Source: Alloalcanivorax gelatiniphagus (GTDB taxonomy: Bacteria > Pseudomonadota > Gammaproteobacteria > Pseudomonadales > Alcanivoracaceae). From it: 64,000 nt of DNA. Within the stretch, counting starts at the first letter, position 1; each line of letters starts with the position of its first letter. Shown here piece by piece: positions 18,041 through 27,000 of this stretch. Below the pieces are notes generated by a model. The model had not been told where the DNA came from and ran no database searches. It saw nothing but the letters and a program-made list of their open reading frames with translations. The DNA lies in assembly GCF_005938655.1 (NCBI RefSeq), contig NZ_VCQT01000044.1, forward strand, positions 267,601 to 331,600, in the 5' to 3' direction. The translations under genes and the position numbers were made by a program.

Positions 18041-20380
18041 TCAGCCGGCGGGGTCGTTGCCCTTGCCGTCCTGGGTGTCCACCACCCGTTCGTCGTTGAG
18101 CACCTTGATGTAGGCCGGCGGTGCCTTGCCGTCCTTGTCCTCGCCGAAGTACAGCGTGGTGTGCGGGAACGGAATCTCGATGCCGGCCTGGTCGAAGTAC
18201 TTCTTGACCAGACGGTTGTAGGCGCGGCCCACCGCCCACTGCATACCGGGGGAAGCCTTGATCACCACCCGGATGTTCACCGAGCTGTCCGCCAGGGCGG
18301 TCACCCCGGCCACCGTCATCGGCGCCAGGATGTTGTCCTTCATCGGACCTTCCTTGAGCTCCTCGAAGGCGGCTTCCAGCTGGGTGATGGCATCGTCGAT
18401 GCTCTCGCGGTAGGCAATGCCGTACTCGCCCACGTGGTTGCCGTATTCGCGGGTGTAGTTGGACACCGCGCCCACCGAGGAGAACGGCACGATATGGTAG
18501 GTGCCGGACAGATCGCGCAGGGCCACGGAGCGGATACCGACCCGCTCCACGGTGCCGGAGTTGCCGCCGGCGCTGACGAAATCGCCGGTGTTGATGGCGT
18601 TTTCCAGCTGGATGAACACCCCGGTGATCACGTCCTGCACCAGTTTCTGGGCACCGAAACCGATGGCCAGGCCCAGCACCCCGGCGCCGGCGATCAGCGG
18701 CGCGATGTCGATGCCGATCTCGGACAGTACGATCATCACGGTCATGATGATCAGCGCGATGGCCAGGGCGGTGTGGAACAGCCCCAGCAGGGTTTCGGAG
18801 CGGGCCGCGGCGGCCGGATCGGCACCCTCGCGGGGGCTGAATTTGTGCTCCAGCAGGCTCGCCAGGCCGATCCAGACAGCGGCGGCCACCAGCAGAATCA
18901 GCAGGATGTCGAGGATCGCGCCGACCATGGCCACGCCGGCCTCGGTGGCGTACCAGGCGGCCAGGTCATAGACCTCCCAGGCATCCAGGGTCAGCACCAC
19001 CACCAGAATCAGGATCAGCGCGCGCACCACCTTGAGGCCGGTGGGTACGTAAGTGTTCACTCGCGCCTGCAGGCGGGGCATCGATTGGTTGAACCGCTCG
19101 GAGAAACGGATTTCCTTGCCGATCAGCTGGGTCAGTATCACCGAGATCAGCATGCCCGCGCCGGCGTAGACCAGGGTCAGCAGGGTGGCCGAGGCCACGA
19201 ACGGCAGCGCCGTATCCGGGTTGATCACGGTAACCGCGAACACCAGGAACGCATAGCCCAGGGCCAGTACGTGCCACAACCGTCCGAGCAGCCGCAGCAG
19301 CACCCGGCCGGGGCCGGTGGTCCGTTCGGCGCGCTCAAACAGACGGTCGCGCAGCACCTTGCGCTTCTTGAGGATCACGATCACCGCGTAGATCAGGGCC
19401 AGCAGCATGATGATGGTGCCCACGGCGGAGCCCAGCGACGGCGACAGGTTGAAGTTCAGTACCGGCACCAGCACCAGCATGCCGTAGCCGATAAAGCCGG
19501 CCAGATTGGCCAGGAAGCGGTTGCAGTAAGAGGCCTGGTCGGCGCTCACCGGCACCAGCCGCAGGCCCTCGTAGCCGGACGAGAACAACATGCGCAGGCC
19601 GGCCTTGAACAGTTCCACCACCAGGAAGGCATTGAGGAACAGGGCCAGGCGGGTGGCGTCGGCGTCCACGTTGTTGACCAGCGCCGAGGACACCGCGCCG
19701 CCGGCCAGATAGGCCAGCGCCACCACCACCACGTCGACGAAGGCGGCCACCGCCACCGCCACGATGGTGCGCAGCATGGCGAACTTCTCCGAGCCGCGCA
19801 CGGCCCAGCCGCTCAGGCCCCGAAATGACGGTTTGGCGATGGCGCGCAGAATAAAGAACACCACGAAGGTGGCGATCACCAGAATGGCCACATTGATCGC
19901 CGCGGCGCCCAGGGCCTGGCTGTCCACGCTGGCCATGCCACCGGTGTCCGCCTCGGCGGCATCGACGCCGAAAATACCGCCCAGGGCCACGCCCAGGGCG
20001 GTGAACTGGTCCCCCACATTGGCCAGCATATGGCCGGTGGTGGTGGCCATGCGGCGGGCGAAGGACACTTCCTCGGGCCGCTGACCGCTGGGCGATTGCT
20101 CGGCGATCCGTTCCGGCGGCGCGGCGCCTTCCACCGGCGCCTTGTCGGCGCTGGCGTCCGGCGCCGGCGCGTCCGCCGTTCGCGCCGCTTGCAGGGTGCG
20201 CAATTCCTCGATGAGGGCGTTCCGCGAACTCTCGTTCTCGAGCAGGTCCGCCATGGTGCCGTAGGCGGGCTGGTCAGCGGCGCCGGCTTTCTCCTGGGCC
20301 AGGGCCGGTGGCACCACCAGCAGCATCAGCAAGGTCAGCAGACCGGCCAGGCCGGAATACGCAAAACGTTTTGCAGGCAC
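18041..20380 (-). CDS. Large MscS-family mechanosensitive channel (YbiO-like)
   Basis: A 779-aa inner-membrane channel that opens under osmotic downshock. It has a signal peptide (about 1-28, cleavage after ALA), a periplasmic stretch rich in Ala/Pro/Glu to about 150, then about ten hydrophobic segments. The pore helix and MscS core (about 570-735) contain LIAGAGVLGLAIGFGAQKLVQDVITG, the typical Gly/Ala-rich TM3 motif, followed by the beta domain FVSAGGNSGTVERVGIR. E. coli YbiO (741 aa) is the closest architecture. The start is GTG at 20380 with a strong AGGAGGGT site. The gene diverges from 20681. Confidence 0.9.
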   Translation of the reverse strand: MPAKRFAYSGLAGLLTLLMLLVVPPALAQEKAGAADQPAYGTMADLLENESSRNALIEELRTLQAARTADAPAPDASADKAPVEGAAPPERIAEQSPSGQRPEEVSFARRMATTTGHMLANVGDQFTALGVALGGIFGVDAAEADTGGMASVDSQALGAAAINVAILVIATFVVFFILRAIAKPSFRGLSGWAVRGSEKFAMLRTIVAVAVAAFVDVVVVALAYLAGGAVSSALVNNVDADATRLALFLNAFLVVELFKAGLRMLFSSGYEGLRLVPVSADQASYCNRFLANLAGFIGYGMLVLVPVLNFNLSPSLGSAVGTIIMLLALIYAVIVILKKRKVLRDRLFERAERTTGPGRVLLRLLGRLWHVLALGYAFLVFAVTVINPDTALPFVASATLLTLVYAGAGMLISVILTQLIGKEIRFSERFNQSMPRLQARVNTYVPTGLKVVRALILILVVVLTLDAWEVYDLAAWYATEAGVAMVGAILDILLILLVAAAVWIGLASLLEHKFSPREGADPAAAARSETLLGLFHTALAIALIIMTVMIVLSEIGIDIAPLIAGAGVLGLAIGFGAQKLVQDVITGVFIQLENAINTGDFVSAGGNSGTVERVGIRSVALRDLSGTYHIVPFSSVGAVSNYTREYGNHVGEYGIAYRESIDDAITQLEAAFEELKEGPMKDNILAPMTVAGVTALADSSVNIRVVIKASPGMQWAVGRAYNRLVKKYFDQAGIEIPFPHTTLYFGEDKDGKAPPAYIKVLNDERVVDTQDGKGNDPAG

Positions 20381-20680
20381 TCTACCCTCCTTTTTTTACG
20401 GTCATCGCGCCACCCCGACGCGGTTATCCGCCGCACCCTAAGCAGGGCCACGAGATTAACGGGTGAAGGCCACGGCAACGCCATGGCCATCCGCCCGTCG
20501 CCGGCGGCCCCTACACGAGAACATACCGGCGCCGGCGGCGCTTCCGGCAAGACGTAAAAAGCCGCAAAATTGACAGTGACCAATGGCTTCTTCATGGACC
20601 GCCCCGGGCGCCGGGGCGAATGGTGGTTCGGCGGCCAGCGCGCACAATGACGGCTCGGCGAATCTGGAGGGGGTTTTTCA
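20381..20680. other. Divergent intergenic region, 300 bp
   Basis: Separates the MscS-like gene (minus) from the hydrolase/SDR fusion (plus). It holds the strong ribosome site of the channel gene and a TTGACA at 20570-20575 on the plus strand without a convincing -10 at the right distance. I see no gene, REP or clear operator in it. Confidence 0.5.
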
Positions 20681-22432
20681 ATGGACCAGTGGCAACACCG
20701 CACGGTAATACGCGACGGCATCAACCTGGCCACGCGGCGTCGTGGCGACCCGGGGCGGCCGGCGGTGCTGTGCGTGCACGGTTATCCGGATAACGGTGAG
20801 GTCTGGGATGCCCTGGCCGACGCCCTGGGCGACCGCTTTCAGGTGATCACCTACGATGTGCGTGGCGCCGGCGCCTCCTCGGCCCCCGCCCCGGTGGCCG
20901 CCTACCGGCTGGCGGAACTGCGCGACGACCTGTTCGCGGTGATCGATGCCCTGAGCCCGGACCGGCCGGTGCATCTGGTGGCCCATGACTGGGGCTCGAT
21001 CCAGAGCTGGGAACCGGTCACCGAGCCCGGCGCGGAGCGGCGCATCGCCTCCTTCACCACGCTGTCCGGGCCCTGCCTGGACCATGTGGGCCAATCCCTG
21101 CGCCGGCGCGGCGCCGGTGACATGATGGCCAGCCTGCGGCAGCTGGCGAAAAGCTGGTACATCGGCGCCTTCCACCTGCCCGCCCTGGCGCCGCTGGCCT
21201 GGAAACTGGGCCTGGCGGACGCCTGGCCCGGCATACTGCGCCGCACCGAGGGTCTGGAGGCGGCGGCCAGCCCCACGCAAAGCCAGGACGGAGCCCGGGG
21301 AGTGGCGCTGTATCGCGCCAATATGCTGCCTTGCCTGCTGCATCCCCGCGAGCGCCGCACCACCATCCCGGTGCAGTTGATCGTGGCCACCCGGGACCGC
21401 TACGTGGCCCCGGGGCTGCTGGACGGCCTGTCGGACTGGACCGGCCCGCTGTGGCGCCGGGAAATGAACACCGGCCACTGGGGGCCCCTGCTCGGCCATG
21501 CGGCGGTGACCGCCGACTACCTGGGCGAGTTCATCGACCATATCGAAGGCGCCCCGGAGAGCGCGCGGCTGGCCCGTGCCCGGGTGCGCCCCAACGCCGG
21601 CCCGGACGCCGGCAAGCTGGTGGTGATCACCGGCGCCGGCTCCGGCATTGGCCGGGAGACCGCTCTGGCGTTCGGCGGGCGCGGCGCCACCGTGCTGTGC
21701 ACCGACATCGACCCGGATTCCGCGGCGGCCACCGCCGAGGCGGTGCGCGCCGCCGGTGGCGAGGCCCTGAGCCGCAAGACCGACGTGGCCAACGCCCGCT
21801 CCATGGAGGCCCTGGCCCGCTACGTGGAAAGGGAACTGGGCGCCCCGGACGTGGTGGTCAACAACGCCGGCATCGGCCTGGCCGGGCCGCTGCTGGACAC
21901 CAGCGTGCAGGACTGGAAGCAGGTGCTGGACGTGAACCTGTGGGGCGTGATCCACGGCTGCCGGCTGTTCGGCCGGCAGATGATCGATCAGGTCAAGGCC
22001 GGGCACATCGTCAATGTGTCCTCCGCTTCGGCTTATTTGCCGTCCCGGGCCCTGCCCGCCTACGCCACCAGCAAATCGGCGGTGCTGATGCTCACCGAGT
22101 GCCTGCGCGCGGAACTGGCGGACCGGGGCATCGGCGTCTCGGCGATCTGCCCCGGCTTGATCGATACACCGATCACCGGCCGGGCCCGCTTCGTGGGCGT
22201 CGACGAGGAAGAACAGGGCCGCCGCCGGCAGGCGGCGCAACGGCTCTATCATCGCCGTGGCTTCACCCCGGACCGGGTGGCCCGGGCCATTGTCGACGCG
22301 GTGCGCGACAACCGGGCGGAAGTGCCGGTGAGCATGGAGGCCAGCGGCATGCGCTGGCTGGGCCGGCTGGCACCGCCGCTGGCCCGGCGCCTGGCGCGGG
22401 TGGACGTGGAACGGCTCGGCGCCAACCGCTGA
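20681..22432 (+). CDS. Epoxide hydrolase-like / short-chain dehydrogenase fusion (EphD-like)
   Basis: A 583-aa two-domain cytoplasmic protein. Residues about 10-290 are an alpha/beta hydrolase with oxyanion motif HGYPDN (33-38), nucleophile elbow AHDWGS (Asp at 103, as in epoxide hydrolases) and the catalytic His in TGHWGP. Residues about 310-583 are a classical SDR with TGAGSGIG cofactor loop, NNAGIG, and catalytic YATSK (Tyr461, Lys465). The same domain order occurs in mycobacterial EphD. Both active sites look intact. Substrate unknown. A MerR regulator follows 64 nt downstream and may control it. Confidence 0.9.
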   Translation: MDQWQHRTVIRDGINLATRRRGDPGRPAVLCVHGYPDNGEVWDALADALGDRFQVITYDVRGAGASSAPAPVAAYRLAELRDDLFAVIDALSPDRPVHLVAHDWGSIQSWEPVTEPGAERRIASFTTLSGPCLDHVGQSLRRRGAGDMMASLRQLAKSWYIGAFHLPALAPLAWKLGLADAWPGILRRTEGLEAAASPTQSQDGARGVALYRANMLPCLLHPRERRTTIPVQLIVATRDRYVAPGLLDGLSDWTGPLWRREMNTGHWGPLLGHAAVTADYLGEFIDHIEGAPESARLARARVRPNAGPDAGKLVVITGAGSGIGRETALAFGGRGATVLCTDIDPDSAAATAEAVRAAGGEALSRKTDVANARSMEALARYVERELGAPDVVVNNAGIGLAGPLLDTSVQDWKQVLDVNLWGVIHGCRLFGRQMIDQVKAGHIVNVSSASAYLPSRALPAYATSKSAVLMLTECLRAELADRGIGVSAICPGLIDTPITGRARFVGVDEEEQGRRRQAAQRLYHRRGFTPDRVARAIVDAVRDNRAEVPVSMEASGMRWLGRLAPPLARRLARVDVERLGANR

Positions 22433-22496
22433 ACCGCCTGCCCGGACAACACCGCCGTGCATGGCGTGTGAAGACGAACCGGACTATGATTTCGCC

Positions 22497-23342
22497 ATGA
22501 CTGCTTCCCGCAAATCCCCGGCGGCGCTGCTGCGCCGCCTGACCCAGAACGCTCCCGACGCCCCCGCGCTGGACCAGGCCCTGCGGGCGCGCCAGGAGTT
22601 CACCATCGACAAGCTGGCCCGCGAGGCCGGCTCCACGGTGCGCAACGTGCGTGCCTACCAGGATCGCGGCCTGCTGCCGCCGCCGGAGAAACGCGGCCGC
22701 ACCGGCATCTATACCGACGTGCACCTGGCGCGGCTGAAGATCATCGGCGCCCTGCTGGAGCGCGGTTACACCCTCAACAATATCCGCGATCTGTTGAGCG
22801 CCTGGGAACAGGGCCGCGACCTGAACGACATTCTCGGCCTGGAGGTGGCGGTGACCTCCTGGCAGAACCCCAGCGTACCGTCCTACCTGGATTACCAGGA
22901 TCTGATCGACGACTTCGGCGAGGACATCACCCCGGAAGTGATGACCAAGGCGGTGACCCTGGGCTACATCATCCCCGAGGGCACCCGCCTGCGGGTGCCC
23001 TACCCGCGCATCTACAACGCCGGCAAGGAGCTGGTGGAAAACGGCGTGCCCCTGGACGCGGTGCTCACCCATGTGCGGCTGGTGCGCGGCGAGGTGGACA
23101 AGCTGGCCGAGCGCTTTATCGACATGATCGTCGAGCACCTGGTGGACGAGAAATACGGTCCCAACAGCCTGCCCGAGGGCGACGACGTGGCGCGCCTGGC
23201 GGAGTTCATCACCCGCATCCGGCCGCTGGCCGAGGCGGTGGTCAACGACGAGCTGGGCCGGGTGCTGGAAAAGAGCATCAACAAGGTGCTGGTGGACCGG
23301 CTCGAAAACGTGCTCGATCACCTGGAACGCAAGCAGCCCTGA
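22497..23342 (+). CDS. MerR-family transcriptional regulator
   Basis: A 281-aa regulator. An N-terminal lead of about 33 residues is followed by a MerR winged-helix domain (about 34-100): FTIDKLAREAGSTVRNVRAYQDRGLLPPPEKRG, then YTDVHLARLKIIGALLERGYTLNNIRDLL. The C-terminal ~180 residues are helical, without the Cys pairs of metal-sensing MerR proteins, so the ligand is probably organic. The start is uncertain: ATG 22497 or 22461 (12 codons longer); neither has a strong ribosome site. It is downstream of the hydrolase/SDR fusion on the same strand. Confidence 0.87.
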   Translation: MTASRKSPAALLRRLTQNAPDAPALDQALRARQEFTIDKLAREAGSTVRNVRAYQDRGLLPPPEKRGRTGIYTDVHLARLKIIGALLERGYTLNNIRDLLSAWEQGRDLNDILGLEVAVTSWQNPSVPSYLDYQDLIDDFGEDITPEVMTKAVTLGYIIPEGTRLRVPYPRIYNAGKELVENGVPLDAVLTHVRLVRGEVDKLAERFIDMIVEHLVDEKYGPNSLPEGDDVARLAEFITRIRPLAEAVVNDELGRVLEKSINKVLVDRLENVLDHLERKQP

Positions 23343-23369
23343 TTCCGAAATCCCTGGTCGGAAATTGTG

Positions 23370-23434
23370 GTAGGAGCGACTTTAGTCGCGATGAAGCTGG
23401 CAGCGCCGGTGATCGCGACTGAAGTCGCTCCTAC
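23370..23434. repeat. REP pair (REPIN)
   Basis: Two inverted 23-bp REP sequences (23370-23392 and 23412-23434), each with GTAGGAGCGACT at its outer end. The left has a TTTA loop and the right a TTCA loop; 19 nt separate them. The pair lies 28 nt after the MerR stop codon, upstream of the acylase gene. Confidence 0.9.
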
Positions 23435-23590
23435 AAGGATTGCGACCTCTCCCCCCCTTCCCTCACCCCCGGTATTACAGCGGGTAGCGTTTCGCTGGAG
23501 TTTTGTAGCCGCGTCTCCCCCTGTTCGTACGTTCGTGCAAATCTGAATGCCCCCGAATCCTCCTTCCAAAACAACAAATCCGGAGGCGTT

Positions 23591-26500
23591 ATGAATTTCA
23601 CCAAGGTGCTTGTCAGTCTTTTTCTAGTGGGCGCGCTTACCGCCTGTGGCGGCGGTGGTGGCGGCGGCGGCTCGGAACCGGGCAACCAACCCACCCCCCA
23701 GGAACCGGAACAGCCGCAAGAACCCCAGGAACCCACCCCGCCGGAAGATCGGCCGGCGACGGTGACCGCGCCCTACGCGGACTACGGCCGGGTGCTCAAT
23801 ATCCTGCCACCGGGCCAGGACGACAACGGCGGCCTCAGCAATCTGGCCGCCGATGTGCCGGGCCTGTCGGATCTGATCAGCGGCGTGCTCGATGATCTGG
23901 TGGCGGAAACCGGCCTGGTGCCGGCGGTCAGCAAGGAGCCGCACTTCGACGATCAACTGGGGCTCTACGACGCCCTGGTGCGCAGCCCGGAGGGGCTCAC
24001 CGACAACGATCTGAGCAGCTATTTCAAGGACGCGCCCCTGCTGGCCCCGGACGCCGGCGGCTGGGAAAGCGAACTCACCGTGGAAGGCCACGGGCGCACC
24101 GTCACCATCAAGCGCGACCAGTTTGGCGTGCCGCATATCTTCGGTGAGCGGCGGGCCGACGCCCTGTTCGGCGTGGGCTATGTGACCGCCGCCGACCGGC
24201 TGTTTCTGCTCGACGTGCTGCGCCGGGCCGGGCGCGGCGAGCTGTCCCGCTTCCTGGGCCCGGCGGACTTCTCGTTCGACCGGGACATCGCCCTGGACGC
24301 CCCCTACCGGGAAGAGGACCGCACCCAGCAGATCGCCAACACCGTGGCCCGCTTCGGCGACGACGGCGCGCTGATCTATCAGGACGCCACCGACTTCGTG
24401 AACGGCCTCAACACCTATGTCACCAAGGTCCAGAGCGGGCTGCTGGAAGCGCCCATCGAATACCTGGGCCTGGGCGTGCAACTGGAACCCTTCGTGATCG
24501 AGGACGTGGTGGCCATCGCCACCCTGATCCAGGGGATCTTCGCCGGTGGCGGCGGCAACGAGCAGGCCAATGTGCTGTTGCTGCAGGCACTGCGGGAAGA
24601 GACCGGCTCCGACCAGGCGGCCTGCGACCTGTGGCGCGACCTGCGCCACGCCACCGACGCGGATTCCACGGTCACCACCGAGCGCTCGTTCGCCACTCAG
24701 TCGCCGCCGTCCATCGACCAGGCGCTGTGCCCGCTGTCCGGCGAACTGGCCGGCCGCTTCCCCGGCGCCGTGCTGTTCGACGCCGGCAGCTACCAGGACT
24801 ACCAGCCGCTGACCACCGAACCCTGCGGCCGGCCCGGCCAGGCCCAGTGCCCCACCGCCACCGGCAACCTGCCGGCGCTGCCCGGCACCGGCGTGGTCGG
24901 TGGCCTGCTGGAATCGGTGGGCGAACTGCTCGGCGGCCTGCTGTCGCTGTCGTCCCTGGACGACGGCGAACTGGCGGCGCGCTGGGCGCGGGTGCGCATC
25001 GAAACGGACAAGCTGTTCCGCCATGTCCCCGAGGCCACCCCGGTGCCCGGCGCGCTCAGCGACGAGCAGCGGCTGGCGATCCGCCAGCGGGTGACCCGGC
25101 TGGCCACCGGCATCGCCGGCCTGCGCGACGGCTTCCCCAACGCCATTTCCAACGCCCTGCTGCTGACCGGCGAACACAGCGCCAGTGGCCGGCCGCTGGC
25201 GGTGTTCGGCCCGCAAACCAGCTATTTCGTGCCCCAGCTGCTGCTGGAAATGGCGGTGCACGGCGGCGACATCAACACCCGCGGCATGACCTTCACCGGC
25301 CTGCCCTATGTGGTGATCGGCCGGGGCCCGGACTTCGCCTGGAGCGCCACCTCCGGCAGCTCCGATCTGACCGATGTGCGGGTGGTGTCCCGCTGTCAGC
25401 CCGCCGAGGCGCCCGCCCATGGGGAAGGGGGCTACCGGGTCGGCGGCCAGTGCCTGCCCTTTGATGTGATCGAGGAAGACTGGCCGGCGCGCTGGAACCT
25501 GGCGGTGCCCACCGACGACCCGGCCCGCATCGGCCAGAATTTCGCCGTGCACCGCCGGGTGATCCGCACCGCCGAGTACGGCCCGGTGATCGGCTTCGCC
25601 ACCGTGGCCGGCCAGCCGGTGGCGCTGACCCGCCAGCGCAGCACCTACTTCGCGGAACTGGATACCGCCCTGCCGTTCATGCTCGCCACCCGTAATGACG
25701 TGCACGATGTGCGCAGTTTCCAGCAGGTGTTCAACCTGACCACCGGCAGTTTCAACTGGTTCTATATCGACGACCGGGACATCGCCTTCTTCCATTCCGG
25801 GCTGTACCCGAAACGGGCCCCCGGCGTGCACCCGGAGCTGCCCAGCTGGGGCAACGGCCAATTCGACTGGACCGGCTTTCTGCCCCAGGAGGCCCATCCC
25901 CACGAGGCCAACCCGGCACGGGGCTTCCTGGCCAGCTGGAACAACCGGCCGGCCCGGGACTGGTGGGCCGCCGACGCCAACGCCAGCTATGGCCCCACCC
26001 ACCGCAACGACATGCTGGAGGTGCGCCTGCGCGGGCTGGCGGACCAGGGCGGTGTAACCCTGGCCAACCTGGTGGAAGCCATGGGCGACGCGGCGGTGGT
26101 GGACCTGCGCGGCCAGGAGGTGCTGCCCCTGGCGCTGGCCCTGCTGGCGGACGGCGAGCCGACGCAGGACCAGGCGCAAGTGCTGACCCTGATGGGCGAC
26201 TGGGTGGCCAACGGCGCCTTCCGCCGGGACCGGGACGGCGATGGCGCCTATGACGAGGAAGCGGCGGTGGCGCTGATGGACGCCTGGTATCCGCGCATGA
26301 TCGACGCCCTGCTGCCCCAGCTCACCGCCATGGAAGACGTGGGCGGCCGCGACCTGTCCCTGATGGAACGGGACAACAAGCCCGGGGACATGGGCTCCGC
26401 CTATCAGAAAGGCTATTACGGCTACCTGGAACGGGTGCTGAAACAGGCCCTGGGCACCGCCAAGGCCCCCTACCGGGCCCTGCGCTGCGCCGGCAGCGAC

Positions 26501-26710
26501 CAAGCCGCCGCCTGCCGCGACGCCCTGGCCGACAGCCTCACCCTGGCCCTGGACGACCTGGGCGGCCTCGCCGACCGGGACACCTGGAACGTGGACGAAA
26601 GCGCCGACAACATCCAACACCGCGCCATCGGCCTGTCGTCGGTGCCGGGGATACATTGGCAGAACCGGCCCACGTTCCAGCAGGTGGTGGAGTTCACCAA
26701 CCATCGGTAA
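23591..26710 (+). CDS. Large lipoprotein of the penicillin acylase (Ntn hydrolase) family
   Basis: A 1039-aa exported acylase. The N-terminus is a lipoprotein signal (FLVGALTAC, Cys19), then poly-Gly and a Pro/Glu/Gln-rich spacer to about 58. The acylase begins near 160 (VTIKRDQFGVPHIFG, ADRLFLLDVLRRAGRGEL). The likely self-processing site is before Ser520 (NAISNALLLTGEHSASG), the new beta-chain N-terminal nucleophile; ASWNNRPA supplies the conserved oxyanion Asn. The family includes penicillin, AHL and bile-acid acylases; the substrate here is unknown. It is some 200 residues longer than usual, with a Cys-containing insertion at about 335-460. Ribosome site GGAGG. Confidence 0.88.
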   Translation: MNFTKVLVSLFLVGALTACGGGGGGGGSEPGNQPTPQEPEQPQEPQEPTPPEDRPATVTAPYADYGRVLNILPPGQDDNGGLSNLAADVPGLSDLISGVLDDLVAETGLVPAVSKEPHFDDQLGLYDALVRSPEGLTDNDLSSYFKDAPLLAPDAGGWESELTVEGHGRTVTIKRDQFGVPHIFGERRADALFGVGYVTAADRLFLLDVLRRAGRGELSRFLGPADFSFDRDIALDAPYREEDRTQQIANTVARFGDDGALIYQDATDFVNGLNTYVTKVQSGLLEAPIEYLGLGVQLEPFVIEDVVAIATLIQGIFAGGGGNEQANVLLLQALREETGSDQAACDLWRDLRHATDADSTVTTERSFATQSPPSIDQALCPLSGELAGRFPGAVLFDAGSYQDYQPLTTEPCGRPGQAQCPTATGNLPALPGTGVVGGLLESVGELLGGLLSLSSLDDGELAARWARVRIETDKLFRHVPEATPVPGALSDEQRLAIRQRVTRLATGIAGLRDGFPNAISNALLLTGEHSASGRPLAVFGPQTSYFVPQLLLEMAVHGGDINTRGMTFTGLPYVVIGRGPDFAWSATSGSSDLTDVRVVSRCQPAEAPAHGEGGYRVGGQCLPFDVIEEDWPARWNLAVPTDDPARIGQNFAVHRRVIRTAEYGPVIGFATVAGQPVALTRQRSTYFAELDTALPFMLATRNDVHDVRSFQQVFNLTTGSFNWFYIDDRDIAFFHSGLYPKRAPGVHPELPSWGNGQFDWTGFLPQEAHPHEANPARGFLASWNNRPARDWWAADANASYGPTHRNDMLEVRLRGLADQGGVTLANLVEAMGDAAVVDLRGQEVLPLALALLADGEPTQDQAQVLTLMGDWVANGAFRRDRDGDGAYDEEAAVALMDAWYPRMIDALLPQLTAMEDVGGRDLSLMERDNKPGDMGSAYQKGYYGYLERVLKQALGTAKAPYRALRCAGSDQAAACRDALADSLTLALDDLGGLADRDTWNVDESADNIQHRAIGLSSVPGIHWQNRPTFQQVVEFTNHR

Positions 26711-26712
26711 GC

Positions 26713-26875
26713 AAAGTTGAAAGTTACAAGTGAAAAGGGCCGCGGCAGGTCGCACCTGTCGCGGCCTGCGGCCGTGCACGGCCGGTGCCCGGTTTGATCG
26801 TTCGTTGCAGCGCGGGCACGGCGGTGCCAGCAAAGCCGGCCACCTCCGCGTTTCAACTTTTAACTTGCAACTTTC
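26713..26875. repeat. A/T-rich inverted repeat element after the acylase gene
   Basis: The left arm (26713-26736, AAAGTTGAAAGTTACAAGTG core) and right arm (26850-26875, TTTCAACTTTTAACTTGCAA core) are inverted copies with a few mismatches. The interior holds an 11-bp hairpin (26740-26764, CCGCGGCAGGT/ACCTGTCGCGG with one mismatch) and the palindrome GGCCGTGCACGGCC. The left arm starts 3 nt after the acylase stop codon. It belongs to the same family as the element at 15709-15807. The remainder of the gap to 27000 is A/T-rich and presumably carries the next promoter. Confidence 0.65.
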
Positions 26876-27000
26876 ATCCTCTTCCATTCATATCATTCAT
26901 AACTTCCAATGATTTTTATGCATTTGTTTAATCCGCAGCCGGGGTTTAGCGTGTCCGGTTCATTGTCTTTCAATTCGGATCGCTAATTCGGGAGAAACGC

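Noticed and set aside
26215..26280. EF-hand-like DRDGDGAYDEE loop in the acylase
   Set aside because: A single Asp-rich loop fits a calcium site at best; there is no flanking helix pair to call an EF-hand domain.
23624..26887. A 1087-codon open frame antisense to the acylase gene
   Set aside because: High GC with strong third-position bias opens the antisense frames; the product is low-complexity Gly/His/Gln-rich and has no ribosome site or motif.
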